A stretch of 64,000 nucleotides of DNA from Microdon myrmicae (GCA_963931805.1 OZ007497.1:180305219-180369218), one strand, 5' to 3'; positions 1 through 13,329 are shown, counted from the stretch's first letter. Notes: a model not told the origin generated them from the letters alone. Translations and numbers: made by a program.

Positions 1-2365
1 GTACATCCTCAAATGCGTCATTAATGTTTTTCATTGCTAATGACGCATTATGTTTCATTTTAAATTCATAAAGGAAGAGGGTTCGAATTTGAACTGCCGA
101 CAGGGTGGTAAAAAATTCCAAGACAAAAAATAACTGTATTTGTAACGAACCCTAAGATTCTCACACGTCAAGTACACGTACCACTTTACTTCATAAAAAA
201 AGAAAATTGAACGTTCTGGCACAGATGTTCACTCGAGAACTTCTTGTTTCCAACTGGGCGAAAATCGGACATTTCATGTGGTAGAATCCAATATTAATAA
301 AAATATTGATTCATTTAAATAATGATAAAATGTAAATATTGATATTCATGTGAAGCATGATTTGTGTAAATGTTGCTTCATGTAAATACTGATAAAAATG
401 TGGACTCATCTGGATAATGGTTTGTGTAAGTTATAATTCATATAAATATTGATCCATCATCTCTTTCATTAAGGAATTCTAATTTGGAGAAATACTTCTG
501 AGATGTCTTGTACTTATCCCAACATTCTGATTTCGAGAATAGTACGTAATTATATTGGTATTAATATTGACAGTTTATGAATGATACAAGAAGGATTTCG
601 TGAACTTGGTAAGCATTCCTATAATAATGTTTTTGTAATGACAATAAGAAGAACTTGTTTTTCGTTAGGGATTGGAAGGCTTATAGGCAGTATTATCTCC
701 GTCAATACTAATTTTTGAGAATTTCTAAGTAAAACAAAACGAAAGTGCCGAAGTCAACCGCGAATCGTTCAACACAGAAATCTCTTAGATAAACAAAGAA
801 CGCTTTTCCCCAATGAAGCACGAAAAAGGGCAAACTACTAGTCATGGTGTATAAAACACAATTCCCTTTAGTGGGAACAGCATTTTAAAGGCAATTGTTC
901 CATAGACTCAAAGACGGCTAAGAATTGTAAAAGTAACATTAACATCTGTGTAGAGTAGAATATAGTGATTGATGTAACGTGTCAGCCACGATATAAATTC
1001 AACCTCCGGTATACATCCGCATAACTTTCCTCAACGCTTGGGCAAGTACCAAAAACCATAATGGATAACAGCAACAATACAAAATAATGACCTATTAGGC
1101 CCGTCCTTCCCTTGCATAAATTTCGTTCATTTATTACCGCGAGCTATTTATATACACAAAACTTAGGTTAAAAGTTTACGAAGCTACTACGTTTTTCATC
1201 ATCTTAACTATCCAGCTGAATAGGTGGATATCCGGTAGGCGGTTGTTTACTAAATTACAAATGTAGCCATCTAAAGACCTTCCCTTTTGGGTTCATCGAA
1301 GTGTGCGAGAAGCATGAGTTGCCTCTTGACGAACCCATTAATTAATAGACTCATTTAGGTTGAAGTGGAGTATAGAAAAATTGACAGAGATAACACAACG
1401 CAACCGACACCAGCGCCAGCTAGCGACGAGAACAAACAACAACTAAGACATCACTGTTTCCATTAGTTGCCTTGAGCCCATTAATTTCATAACCGCAGCT
1501 AATAGGAAAAAGTTTCCATCAACCATCATACTAATCTAAGTCTAGAGGGATACTTTTATTTTAATGCGAACTTGTTTGGAGCCTTCTTAATCACTGCTAA
1601 TGCATTGAACCGTGTACACACACCCTCCTGGGAGGGACTGAAATTAGCTGTCGGATTAGGAATCAGGACAGTGTATCTGTACAAATAAATATCCTTTTGC
1701 TTTGAGATGTTGTATAATTGTTTTGTTTGTCTTTATTTTTCTGTCGTAAATGCAAAGAAAAAACTAACTGGGATTAGTTCTCAGATAAAGCCGATTAATG
1801 AGAGGAAAGAAGGACGACTACTGAGATAGAGTTTGTCGGTCGCTGAGTCGTGATAGGGAAAGGAAACGTGATGGATAGCAATTATTTGTTGTGGAGATAA
1901 ATTATGTTGGTTCAGGTGGGAGACGCTGGAATCATTTCTTCAAAATAAATATTGATTATGTGTGGCGGGTTAGAAGCTGACTCTGTGCTATATGATAGGC
2001 CGTTTAATATTGTTTGAAAATCAAACGCTTGAGTTTTTAAACAGTGATTAAAAAACATGCATAGGTCTACTTAAATTTTATGGTATTTCCTCCAGTGTTA
2101 GATTGGAAGGACTGTTTTTTTTTTAATAAATAATACCTTTAAATGTCAACGAAATGGGGAAAAATATGAAAAGGAAATAGTATAATGGTGGTGAATGCCT
2201 GAAAGAATGTCATAAGAACAAATATCGTTTCTTAATTTTATATAGTTATAGTCTTTGAGTTCTAGTTGAAAAGCGAGAATCACGACTCGTGGTGAATGTC
2301 GACCCAATCTTCCATTAACGCAAAATAAAGAATCCTAGGAAATCAAAACTCGTAGTCACTCTTTG
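1..2365. other. AT-rich non-coding sequence
   Basis: I see no coding signal, RNA gene or recognisable element here apart from the degenerate minisatellite listed separately. Open frames are short and have no family resemblance. Confidence 0.5.
297..455. repeat. Degenerate ~33-bp minisatellite
   Basis: About five diverged units follow one another. Each has a TAAATATTGA-like start, a TTCAT core and an AT-rich end such as GATAAAATG or GATTTGTG. The units differ by many substitutions and one is shortened, so the array is old. Confidence 0.45.
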
Positions 2366-2392
2366 TTTTTTTTTTTTTTTTTTTTTTTTTTT
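2366..2392. repeat. Poly-T tract (27 nt)
   Basis: An uninterrupted T run sits just before the ~92-bp tandem array. It could be the poly(A) tail of a minus-strand retroelement, but I recognise no such element next to it. Confidence 0.6.
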
Positions 2393-2437
2393 GTCACTTT
2401 TATTGTTTCTTTTATTTGTAGTAACTCTTCTAGTCAT

Positions 2438-2970
2438 TCGTCTTTCTGTTTCATTCAGTTAACACTTATTTCTATTTCTTAAGTGTATTCACAATTCTTC
2501 TCTACGTAAAGGTTTCGAGACTCACTTTATCCGCCTTACTGATTACACCGATTAGCATTTATTTCGTTCTCTTTAGTCTACTCTCACTTTTCTCTGCATA
2601 ATGGTTTGACATTCACTCTGTTCGTCTTTCTATTTATTTTAGTTAATATTCACTTCTTTTTCTTAAATCTACTACTACTGTAGTACTACTGTTCGTCTTT
2701 CTGTTTGTCACAATTAATGTTCACTTCTTTTTCTTAATTCTATTCACAAATTTCTCTTAGAAGCGGTTTGAAATCCACTTTACTAGTTTTTCTATTTACA
2801 TTAATTAACATTCTCTTCTTATTCCTTGATCTATCGACACGTTTTTCACAGTAACCATCTGGTATTTTACGTTATTCGTTTAACTGCTTACATTGGTTAG
2901 CACTTTTTTCTTTCTCCTTAAACTCTCTATAATTCTCTCCTGGACTCACTCCGCACTTTTATTTCATTCT
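2438..2970. repeat. Tandem array of diverged ~92-bp units
   Basis: Six units begin near 2438, 2530, 2621, 2692, 2785 and 2877. Most start with a CGTCTTTCTGTTT-like motif, followed by a TTAACA/TTAATATTCACTT core, a CTTTTTCTTAA segment and a TCACTTT end. The third unit is about 20 bp short. The strand shown is pyrimidine-rich. The array lies directly after a poly-T tract. It may be a small satellite patch or the promoter monomers of an unrecognised LINE. Confidence 0.55.
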
Positions 2971-4675
2971 AGACTTATTACCCAACTTCCACTTTTACGA
3001 CCAGTTTCCGACTGCCTCCTAACTTGGTTTTTCCTCTTCTCGTCACCTCGGGGTCAACACCTACCGATGACGATAATGCAATTTCGATTTGCAATGACCT
3101 AATTTCTGATGTTCGATTTTAATTTGCAATTGCGGTGAATTGCGGCGTCAGCCGATATGCCTTCATCGATTTGCGCCACAGTTCAACATCCGCAATTGCG
3201 AACTGACCTAGTTAATTTTCCGTGGAATTACTTATTTTACCGATGTTTATCGATTGTGCCGAAATGTGCATTTAATTACGTTTTGTGGTTTATTGGTCAT
3301 GCCGAAATGTGCAATTAATTGCATTATCGTTCTCATGGGTTATCCGGGTTTAGAAACGGATAGCGTTTCTTGGTTTGAGTGCATCAATGACCTCATGTAC
3401 CTCATCTTTATCTATGATGTCACTGACACCCTTAACACGCGCGGAAAAGGGAGATTTCCAGGTGCCTTCAAACATCAAAACACCGTACGAGTTAAGTAGC
3501 TTTCGTTAAACGGCCATTTTAATTACGAGTCGAGCGCAGAAGAAGCGCTCGTAGAAAGAGTTTCAGGTACACTAGCAATATCGTTGCTAACAATGAATAC
3601 CGAACATTTTAACTGTCATTGCTCCAGAAGAAGCAGTAAAGAACATGATTCGAATCCAAAGCACGAATGCATCAGTTCAAGGCCGCGTGTTACGTGAGAG
3701 TGTCTTAATCCGATGCACAAGCTGTGATTGTTACGTTAATGTTCTGGTATGCGCCGCTTATGATTTTTTCGATTCATTGTTTGTGCTAAATTCTTCATTG
3801 TGCATCCATGTGCGTACTCTGTTGGAGTCGCCACAAGACGCTTAGACCGTCCCTGAAGACTTTATCATAATCCCATACTATTCTTTGGGAAACGATACCA
3901 TTCAGCTTGGCTTTTTAAATGGGATGGGTTGTGAGTGGCATATCCCCTGTGGTGCAGGAATTACCGTCTATAACAGATACTCATGTTACTGCTTTATGGT
4001 TACCACAAAACCCAACATAAAGGTCAACATTTTTCCAATTTCTTTCCAATAATTCGTTTAAGCGCTTATATTTAAATAATTTTTTAACAAATTACGAGAA
4101 ACGCCGCAATGAAAATTGTAGTGAGACAATCAACATTTTTTTAAGAAATCCCCACGAATTTTCTACCACACCACGAAATTTTCAAACCCTTTTTTTGCAT
4201 TACCATGTAATCCACAATCCAAAAACATTTCGGACCAAACGAACGTCATTTTTGCTGTCTCTATGTTCGTCGTTTCGGAAAGCGATTCTAAAAGTTTGGA
4301 GGGTTGTCGTATAACTTCGAAAGTAGCACCATTCATAGCGAAAACATGACAACTCGATCCCGTATACAATCGAAACTAGGCTATATGATTCGGGGAGCAA
4401 CATAATATACTAAACTAAGTTTCGTACGTTGGCAGCTATGTCATGCTATGGCCATAGTAGAAACACTAGATCCCAATGATATGTATAGGCAGAGTACTCT
4501 CCAGAATGGGTTCTCCCCCAGAAGCGTTTCCCTACTTGGATAGAAAAGGCATTATTCAGGACAAACATGTATATTATTTACCACGCTTTCCTTGGTGCCA
4601 GGGATAAACGAATTCTCCATGATAGTGATGATCTCTGAGGATTCAGAGAGCCTACGTTTCAATATAGTACGTCGA
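2971..4675. other. Non-coding sequence, one short local repeat
   Basis: No gene is supported. A ~25-bp motif beginning GCCGAAATGTGCA recurs near 3257 and 3301, about 43 bp apart. The open frames here have no domain signature. Confidence 0.45.
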
Positions 4676-4679
4676 CTGG

Positions 4680-5880
4680 ATCCAGATCAACTTCCCAGCT
4701 TCTGAAATTGTCGTCCTTGGCGATTTTAATGTACACATTTTCGGCTGGTTAGTACATTCAAACAGAACCAACGGGGCTGGGAGACTGGCGGAGATGTTCA
4801 CTGATAGTCGTAATTTGACTCAACTTGTGGAGAAACGTACGCGAGTGGCGGATGTCCGAGGTGATTATGCGAACACCCTGAATCTATTTTTGACATCCGA
4901 ACTGAGTATTTATACCGTAAGGTCTCTGCGCCACCGGAAAACTCAGATAACTACTCGGTATCGGCCGCGCAACCACTTGAATTTCAAGCGAATAAACGAC
5001 CTAAGCATGTATAGGGGGTATGTAGCTGCTAACTGGGACGATTTGTGAGATTTCTTCGCATCCTTTCCTTGGTCGGAGGTGTGCTTCGGAGACCCCCATG
5101 TTAACGCATGCGCGGAGTCGGTAACAGAGATTATTCTTCTCGGGATGGTGACCTACATTCTGCATTCTATCAAGCGAAGTTCATCCGATAAACCTTGGTT
5201 TGATAAAAAAATACGAGCAGATTACAGTGGCAAAAAATAAAGCTTTTAAACAGTGGCGCTCCAATCCCACCGGGTTAACAGAACGAATTTTGTTAGAATC
5301 AGAAATGCGTGCAACCAGGCGATTGATACCGCGAAGAAGGCTTACAACGACAGAGTGACCAATAAACTCCTTGAGTGCCCAACTGGTTCGTGTTCCTTCC
5401 GGTCAATGGCAAGGGTTGTCAATAGTAACTTCGCTTCCTCCTCTTTTCCTCCGTTAGTGAAGGACAGCTGGACGTTAGTCACAACTTCAAAAGATAAAGC
5501 TAATGTGTTCGGGAATTCATTTTCCACCTGTGGTCGGGCCAGTATTGTCCTTGATGCGGGATGTGAGGCTCCGTCCGTGTACTATTCAAGGCATTCTACG
5601 TGGACTGGACTGTAGGAAGGCAACCGACCTGGATGGAATACTAGCTGTAGTTCTTAGGAACTGTGCTCCAGAACTGACGCCGGTTCTTGCCAGGCTCTTC
5701 CAGTTATCTTATGCACGGCTGGAGTTCAACAAATCGCAAAGACGGGGAAAAAGTTTCTCCCAAAAAATTACCGGCCAATAGCATTACTGTACCGTTATCT
5801 AAGGTGATGGAAAAGGTCATCAACGCCGAGTTAATTACATATTTGGAATGCAACAGACTTGTTACAGTATGCAACAGGTG
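4680..5880 (+). pseudogene. CR1/Jockey-type LINE, copy 1 (endonuclease C-terminus to RT start)
   Basis: The translation at about 4708-4740 reads VVLGDFNVHIFGW, the GDFN motif of the AP-endonuclease domain of non-LTR retrotransposons. It is followed by the endonuclease C-terminus and the linker with FVRIRNACNQAIDTAKKAY. The early reverse-transcriptase segment DCRKATDLDGILAVVLRN (around 5605-5660) corresponds to the usual KASGPDGI motif. The copy is broken by several frame changes near 5050, 5240, 5500 and 5690 and has no catalytic RT core. It ends near 5880 after a YLECN segment. Copies 2 and 3 belong to the same family. The family is certain at LINE level; assignment to CR1 rather than Jockey is tentative. 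Confidence 0.75.
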
Positions 5881-7055
5881 ATGACAAGAGTATTCATTGT
5901 AATACTTTTGACACTAGAGGTGTTAGCTTGTGTCACAACCGATTTGCTCAATTTTGATTACATCGAGCTGTGATACAAGAACTAGTGGGGCGAATTCAAG
6001 GGAACAGTGCAACAGTACTGCTCTTGCTCGAAAAACACCTGGAACACCAAAAGCCCTGGAAAGAAGAGGAGTACTGGTTTTTTTTTTCAATTCAATTCAA
6101 TTCAGTTTTTATTAGGTAGATAATTACATATATGGTATATTTTAAAACTAGTATTTAAGGGTTTTAGGACAGCAATTCTTTTACAACTATAATCTTAAAT
6201 CTATATAATGACAAAAGAACTGGTTTGATGGGCTGATAAGGGTTCGAAAACAAGCAACAAGGGAAGTAAGCGGCGAGCGAAGACGACAAATCAAAATAAC
6301 TCGAATGAAAACGGAGATCGAAAAAGACAAAAGAGGTGTCGGTGGTTAAAAAGTGATTTCGCAAATTACTGCGGATTTGTATGGCCTCTGTCGTTGCTTT
6401 TCGGGAGTAATAAGCACAAATTCATTTAACAGAGGTTGTTCAACAAACTAAAACTAACTAATCAGTGCTGAATCGTTTAGTCGCCCCCGACGAAGAAAAA
6501 AAAAAAATATTCCAAGTTTCTGGGTGTCGTGAGCGCTCGCTTTCGCACCAACACCGCCGCAGATATAGTAATCCAGAGGAGACCGCCACTGGTTCATTTA
6601 CGGACTACTTACACCTAAAACCAGGATAGGACTCATTGATTCAAGTGGTGATTATCAATTCTACATCAAGAAGTTGTATTGTCAACCAAGTCAGCGACCA
6701 CTCGCTGCAAGCACGAGACGACAACGTTTAGTTGTGAATTTCAACGCGACCAACTGGACAAAATACTAACCGCTACGTTTACGGAACAGCATTCAGGAAG
6801 ATCACCACCCTTAACAACAGGCCTCACGGAACCTGACACCGTCAGCGTTCAACAACCGGCATTTGTGTGGAATAACCGAACACCGTCATTAGAAAGGAAT
6901 AGAGATAAGTAGTGAATTATCGTCAAAGGGAAATAACATATTTTTTAGGTTGATATTCGGACTTATTAATTTGCTTTTGGAATTTTGTATCAGTCCATAA
7001 TCGGAAAAGAAATTACAGTCCATTCACACCACGGCACATCACAGAACTTAACAGG
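5881..7055. other. Unassigned sequence between two LINE copies
   Basis: No family is recognised. At 6080-6112 a T run followed by CAATT repeats resembles the tail of a minus-strand LINE (A-run next to GAATT repeats). An open stretch at 6679-6912 on the plus strand has no known domain; it may belong to a LINE leader or ORF1, but this is a guess. Confidence 0.4.
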
Positions 7056-7059
7056 ACTT

Positions 7060-8412
7060 CTGAATGATCGCCAATACGGCAATCGGCCCGGATGGAATAT
7101 CAGCAATAGTCCTTATGAACTGTGTTCGAGAATAATCGCCGGTTTTTGGCAGACTCTTTCGCTTATCTTATGCACGAAGGACATTTCCTACCTGCTAGAA
7201 AATCGCTTGAGTTCAGCCAATCCCAAAGAGCGGACAAAAGTGTCTCCCACAAAATTACCGACCGATACCATTACTGTACCGTTATCTAAGGTGATGGAAA
7301 AGGTCATCAAAGTATTTGGGGTGCAACGGATTTCTAAATGATCGGATTCAGTGACAGGCGGTCTACAGGAGACCTTTTGACCCTTATAACCGATATATGG
7401 ACATCTGCGATTGAGGGACATGGTGAGTCAAGAGCGGTCGCATTGAATATCTCCCAGGTCAATACGGATTCCGCGTCAGGCGGTCTATGGGAGACCTTTT
7501 GACCCTTATAACCGATATATGGACATCTCCGTTTGGGGGGCATGGTGAGTCAAGGGTGGTCGCATTGGATATTCCCATTGCTTTTGACCCCGTCTGACAC
7601 AGGACATTGCAGAGCAAACTTCGTTCGTATGGACTTTGCGACTAGATGAGGAGCTTCCCCGAAAATCAGTCTATCCGGGTTGTTACGGACGGCGAGTGTT
7701 CGGATCTGTTTCCTGTTAATTCCGGGGTGCCCCGAGTTTCTATTTTAGCTCCAACTTTGTTTTTGCTTCATAAATGATTTGTTGGAGTCTACGGATAACG
7801 AAGTGTTCAGTTTTGCGAATATCAGCACACTTATTTCCTCTTTTTCGAGTTACCGGCCGATTAGTGCATCAATATCGCATCCGCTGAAAAGTAGCCAGAT
7901 CCACTCTCTGGAACGGGATTTGGATAAGGTCCTACAATGGGGAAACCGCAATCTCGTCGACTTCAATGCAACGAAGAGACAATTTACATAATTCACAAAG
8001 AAAAGTGGATCATCGTTTCCGCAGATGATGATGAATGGCCAGCACCTCGCATCTGGGGAAAGCATGAAATTGCTCGGCGCCACGGTCTGTGGGAATGTAT
8101 CGTGCCATACACGCGTCGATCATCACCAGGCCAGCCTCTGGAAAACTGAGTTATCTTTTTAGAGCCAAGAAATATTTTACTCCGCGCGAACTTCTACTTC
8201 TGTATAATTCTCAAATTAGACACGCGTTAGAATATTGCTCTCATGGTAGGAGCTCTGCTCCTAAGCATACCCTTAACCTACTTGAGAGCATACAGAGACG
8301 AGGGATCCGCTTGATCGGGGTCTCGGCGCTGACGTCAGGTGAACTGTGGCTATCACACCGAAGGCGCGTAGGTGACCTCTGTCTGTTTTACAGATTTTAT
8401 CATGGATACTGA
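7060..8412 (+). pseudogene. CR1/Jockey-type LINE, copy 2 (reverse transcriptase)
   Basis: Translated pieces give successive RT motifs. These are a GPDGISAIVLMNC-like segment (~7085-7125), LPTDTITVPLSKVMEKVI (~7255-7310), a GGLQETFDPYNRYMDI segment (~7350-7400), and the palm-thumb segment NRNLVDFNATKRQFT (~7940-7990). The C-terminal region LLLLYNSQIRHALEYCSHG to VGDLCLFYRFYHGY runs from about 8190 to 8410. Stops and frame changes are frequent. The order at 7040-7090 is scrambled: a piece resembling LLNDRQYG precedes the earlier motif. The copy is cut at about 8420 by an RTE copy. It is roughly 90 percent or more alike by eye to copy 3, with which it shares a small deletion. Confidence 0.8.
7337..7578 (+). 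repeat. Tandem duplication (~120 bp) inside LINE copy 2
   Basis: The segment from GGCGGTCTAC/ATGGGAGACC through ACCGATATATGGACATCT to GGTGAGTCAAG occurs twice, starting near 7337 and 7463. The second unit begins CAATACGGATTCCGC, exactly where the QYGFR motif belongs, so both versions of this RT segment are present head to tail. Confidence 0.8.
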
Positions 8413-8429
8413 AAATACTCCACAGACAA

Positions 8430-10150
8430 AAGTAGAGAGCGAGGTCCGCACTAGACACGGAAGTTCTACCAAATGATCCGAAGTATGGCGCGGTACATAC
8501 CACGCTGCACTTACTGCAAGGATAAAAAGGGTAATCTGATCACCGATCCTGGAGGCATTCTGGACCGATGGAAAGTGCACTCCAATGAATTGCTAAATGG
8601 TCAGCTCACAGAAGAATTGCAGGCTCCACCAATGCAAAATCAAGACCAAATGCTGCCGTCACCAAGCATTGAAGAAACATTAAAAGTCATAAAACAGCTC
8701 AAATCAAATAAGGCCCCCGAAGCTGATGGCATACCAGCTGAGCTAATCAAACAAGGAGGGACAGCGTTACATCACGCAATTCATGAGATCGTGGTGCACG
8801 TATGGGAGCAAAAGGATATGCCGGAACATTGGCGTCGTGGAATAATGTGCCTCATACGTAAGAAGGGAGATATCACAGTGTGCAGCAACTATAAGGGTAT
8901 AACATTGCTGAGTACCGCCCATAAGATGCTCTCCACTATCCTTCAAGATCGCATAGCCCCATACACTAAAGTCATCATTGCTCAATATCAGTGTGGCTTC
9001 ATACCAGGCAAATCAGCGATTGATCAGATATTCACCCTTAGGCAGGCGATGGAAGTGAATGGAATTTAAGATTCCATTATATCATCTATTTATAGACCGC
9101 ATAGCCGGGGTAGAACTATATAATGCCATGAGAGAGTCCGACATTCCAAACAAATTGATACGACGTTGTAGGTTGACCATGACCAACGTAACTAGTCAAG
9201 TAAAACCAGTGGGATTGCTGTCCAAACCAATAAACACCCTTAACGGACTCCCACAAGGGGACGGTCTAGCCTACCTCCTGTTCAACCTGGCGTTGGAGAA
9301 AGCAATCCGTGACTCTGGCGTTACAACAAGAGGGACTATTGTCAGCAAGTCCAGCCAGATACTTGCCTACGCAGATGACATCGACATCATCCTTCACCCA
9401 GATCGAGCAGGCGGCACAAAACTGGGACTGCACATTAATGAGGGAAAAACCAAGTACATGGTGGCAACTTCTGCGAAGAGAAGACCTAACGTAGGTCAAA
9501 CTATCAGGGTAGCGGAGCACGAATTTGAAGTAGTACAATCCTTTAACTACCTTGGGTCAATAGTATCAGCCGATAACAATATGGAAGAAGAAATACGCGA
9601 ACGGCTGATTAAATCCAACAAAGCCTACTATGGTCTATCAAGGCTCTTTAAATCCCGAAATTTATCCAGAACATCCAAGCTACTACTGTACAGGACCATG
9701 GTCTTACCAGTACTCATGTATGGATCCGAGACCTGGGTGCTTAATAAAAGTCACTCTGAACTCTTAACCGCGTTCGAGAGGAAAGTCTTAAGGAGAATTG
9801 TTGACCCCGTATGTGAGGGTGGACGATTGCGTAGATGCTACAACCATGAGTTGTACGCGATCTACCTTGAAGCTAATGTTATAAGAAAAAGTAAGCTCGG
9901 TAGAATCCGGTGGGCGGGACACCTAGCTCGAATGAGCGAAGTGGAGTCTGTTCGGAAAGTCCTTTGTGGCAGGATGTATGGAAGGAGAAAGCGCGGCAGA
10001 CCTTGTCTGTGATGGAGGGATGGCGTAGACCAGGACGCCCAGAGCCTGGGAATGCCAAACTGGACGACATCGGCTCGAAATCGGAACCGGTGGACAGATT
10101 TGTTAAGTAAGACCAAGACCGGATCCCGGTTGTAGTGCCGATGATGATGG
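8430..10150 (+). pseudogene. RTE-clade LINE, copy A (5'-truncated)
   Basis: Homology to the full-length RTE copy begins near AAAGTAGAGAGCGAGG at ~8430 and ends with the family tail GTTGTAGTGCCGATGATGATG at ~10150. Two frames (8473-9069 and 9059-10012) encode most of the reverse transcriptase. Visible motifs are SNYKGITLLS, QYQCGFIPGKSAIDQIFTL, LNGLPQGDG, the catalytic AYADDIDII (~9366-9392), and the C-terminal YLGSIVSADNN and LMYGSETWVLN. Defects: a frameshift near 9055; loss of about six residues of motif A after LFID, removing the conserved AYD; and a ~26-bp deletion after the YADD motif. The endonuclease domain is absent. The 5' end abuts LINE copy 2. Confidence 0.9.
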
Positions 10151-12383
10151 TGATTATAAAATTGCATTTTTTTATTTGTTCTTGAAAAAGTACCTATAAA
10201 TGAATCATCCCACATATCACTGGAGATTTCTGATAACATGAAATGCTGACTGGAAACGCTTAGACAAAATGTATTGAATTAAGAGGAGACTACTATAAGA
10301 AATATTAGTTATGATGGCGCATGCGTGACTACAGTGGTAGATACGCAACACCGTTAATAATAACTACGCCTCGTCAAAGTATTTTTAAAATCAAAGGATC
10401 ACTTTCTCACTACTAGACCCATAATCGTTTGGTCTGTTTCCGTTTACAGTACTATCAACTCAATGAAGTTCTTTCGGAAATGCAACAAGAAGTTGTTTGC
10501 AGCTAATAGCTGCCACTCGCCAACCTCCTGACCGTATAGGTTCAAAATGGAATGCTGGTATTTTAAAATGCCTTTTAGATTCTTTTGAACGTTTCTTTTA
10601 AAGTTCTAAATTTGCAAGTACTAGAGTTTCTTCGTTTTTAGTGTGCTTCTTTATTGTGGTTCTATGTTAAAGTTTTTTTTTTGTCCAAAACTATACATAG
10701 AAAATACTTTGTTACCCGGAGAAAACTATTTTATATATATAATAGAACGACAGAAGGAAAGCAGCAATACTCTACAGGCAGCGACTTCGTAATTTAAAAC
10801 CAATTTCTGTAAGGTTCAACATATATGTAACCACATTTATCTTGAATATAAATCTAAAACAATTGTGGCCAATACCCTTGAATTAATTATTGAATAAATT
10901 ATAATGAATATAAATTTTAAAGAGCCTTCTATTTCTTAAACCCAAATAACTAGAAAACAAACTTCTTAGGTTTCACGTAAACCCTTTTCTGGCACTAAAA
11001 GAACGTTTTTATATATAATATAAAGTAATAAAGTAAAAATAATTCACAAGGTTTATTATATTTCGAATAAACAAAATGCTTACCTGTAAATTAAAAATCG
11101 ACTTCCTTGTCACTCGTCCTCTGAAAAGAAATTAAAAATAAATTTAATAGTTTTCAAACTTTCCTTGATGCCTTGTATAGTTTATTAAAATTTTAGTTTA
11201 GAGTTAACAATCTGATCTTAGACATAAAAGGTTATTTAGATTTAGACTTTGAAATAAAGAATTTAAACAAAATGAATGGCAGTACTCGTCAGCATTCATT
11301 GTCCTCATGTTATAATAGATCCAAATATTAGATGAATCGAAATTCTTTACCAGAATCAACTCTGAATAGAAGGATGTGTATTGAATAGTTTAGTGATAGC
11401 AGAACCCTCATTTGTTTGGTATAAAAAAAATGAATAGTAATAATATAACAATAACCCAATAATTAATTAATAAAAACGATTACGTAGCTTTTGCGCCCCC
11501 TTGTGATATGCACCTAAATGAAGGATAAATTCGTGGTGAACATATAAAGAACACTTTTAAGATTTCGCTTCTAAAATTTAGTAATATCTGCGTTACGAAA
11601 GCAGCGATAGAGTACTATGTTTTACATGGGTTAACATCTACCAACACTTATGAAGATTTGCGTATAGCTTTTAACAATGTTACGACGAATAACAACATTT
11701 TTTTCGAAACTTTACATGTGTACTTCATTGTGTGTTCGTTTTATCAACGCCAGACTTTGTGTATCTAGAGCAAATTATTCCCGCTTTCAGATTTACATCA
11801 CAATAAGGATCGTATTCGTGTTTACTGAACCCGCCTCGTCTTAAACTAGATTCCAATTTGCGTATTTGATCAGATCCTGTACGTATTCGACAGGACGGAG
11901 AAATGCGCAGCAAAATTCAATGGGAACCAAGGCATTAACTGTTTAATCCTGCCGTTGAATATAAGCTCGTCTTGTTGTTTTCTACAGGTTATCAGAATCG
12001 CGGGTCAACTGAACTTGGTGAATTCTATCCTATTTATTGGCCTGTAGGAACCCGAAAGTTCATGACCTCACCGACTCGAGTCCGCCATTGTTCCCTGTCC
12101 TGTGCGCTCTCCTTCCACGTTCGACCATCCGATCCGATGTCCTCGAGGTGTGATTGGTGAATACACCCAAAATTTTTCTAAACCGTTTCCCGTAGAATAT
12201 ATTAACCGGAAAGTGCAGATAAGTTGGGAACGTAGCGATGCAAGTTAAGGTTAAGTTTAGTGGGACAATATGGGAGATTTTGCATGTTTCCAGGACATGT
12301 GTTGAGGAGAATTGATTCAAGGAGATAGGTTCAGTCGGAGACGAGTCCATGAATGAATAGAATGTCGCCTAGGCCTAGAACCC
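10151..12383. other. AT-rich sequence without recognised features
   Basis: I see no gene, RNA or transposon signature. Short open frames (for example 11725-11913 minus) match nothing I know. Confidence 0.45.
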
Positions 12384-12394
12384 TAAGGGTCCAT

Positions 12395-12568
12395 CATCAT
12401 CATCATCGGCACTACAACCGGGATCCGGTCTTGGCCTTATTTAACAAATCTCTCCACCGGTCCCGATTTCGAGCCGATGTCATCCAGTTTAGCACTCCCA
12501 GGCTCTGGGCGTCCTGGTCTACGCCATCCCTCCATCGCAGACAAGGTCTGCCGCGCTGTCTCCTTCCA
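12395..12568 (-). mobile_element. 5'-truncated RTE 3' end with TSD
   Basis: This is the last ~170 bp of the RTE family, from the GRRQRGRPCL codons to the GAT repeats, on the minus strand. It is flanked by the perfect 11-bp direct repeat TAAGGGTCCAT (12384-12394 and 12569-12579), so the insertion limits are clear. It was produced by target-primed reverse transcription that stopped early. Confidence 0.9.
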
Positions 12569-12599
12569 TAAGGGTCCATACATCTATTAATTTGGGGCC

Positions 12600-13280
12600 A
12601 TTAATGTAAAGGGTCAGGAGGATCAAGAGGTTTTGCCATCCCAGACCATAGAGAGCGAATAGTTAAAAATAACGTTATGCTGCGGATTCGCAATTGAATC
12701 TGTTGAGCATTGCCTCGAGTAATTCTAGTATATTGACGTTTTGCCAGCTGCAGAGGACAATGGCTGTCGATAACAGGAGAATCCAAACTAGGGTAGTGTC
12801 TTTACGTTTGGACGATAGAAGACGCCTGAGAGAAGACACGTGGATGTGATGGAGGACTGCTGACTAATGGCGTCTGGGTGAATGATATCATATCATATCG
12901 CTGAAGAAGAATCGTATTACATCGCGACCAATTAGGTCTCGGGTAGTTTGGACAATGGCTAAGGATTGATTGTGAAGCAAATAGTGGCGGGGGGGAGGAA
13001 GAATACGTTTACGAGCGAAGGTTATAGATTCATATTTGACGATGTTAAGCACGAAGCAGTTTTTACGACACCAAGCCGAGAAGTTGTCGAGGTCAGTTTG
13101 CAGTAGGACGGAATTCATTGGCGACGAGATAATCTTATAGGACCTAATGTCATCAACACAGGAATGCTTAATGACCTTACCAATTTCATTAGTGGCTAGT
13201 GGTCATAGCTTGATGACCGTATCCATGTCATTGGTGGTTAATATAAATAGAAGGGCGCCCAAGTGGTTTCCTTGATGTGG
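12600..13280 (-). pseudogene. Jockey/CR1-type LINE reverse-transcriptase fragment
   Basis: Minus-strand translation of ~13275-12890 gives a decayed palm region. It holds GSHLGPLLF-like and INDM residues, a CVDDI segment where YADD should be, then LQTDLDNFSAWCRKN and a SLAIVQTTRDL thumb segment. The segment to the left (12600-12880) is in the position of the RT C-terminus but is hard to align. Sequence differs clearly from LINE copies 1-5, so this is another family. Several stops and frame changes are present. Confidence 0.65.
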
Positions 13281-13329
13281 CATGAATATAGCCGCGACTG
13301 AAGTGCAGTGCGGGAAAATATTCTACCCT

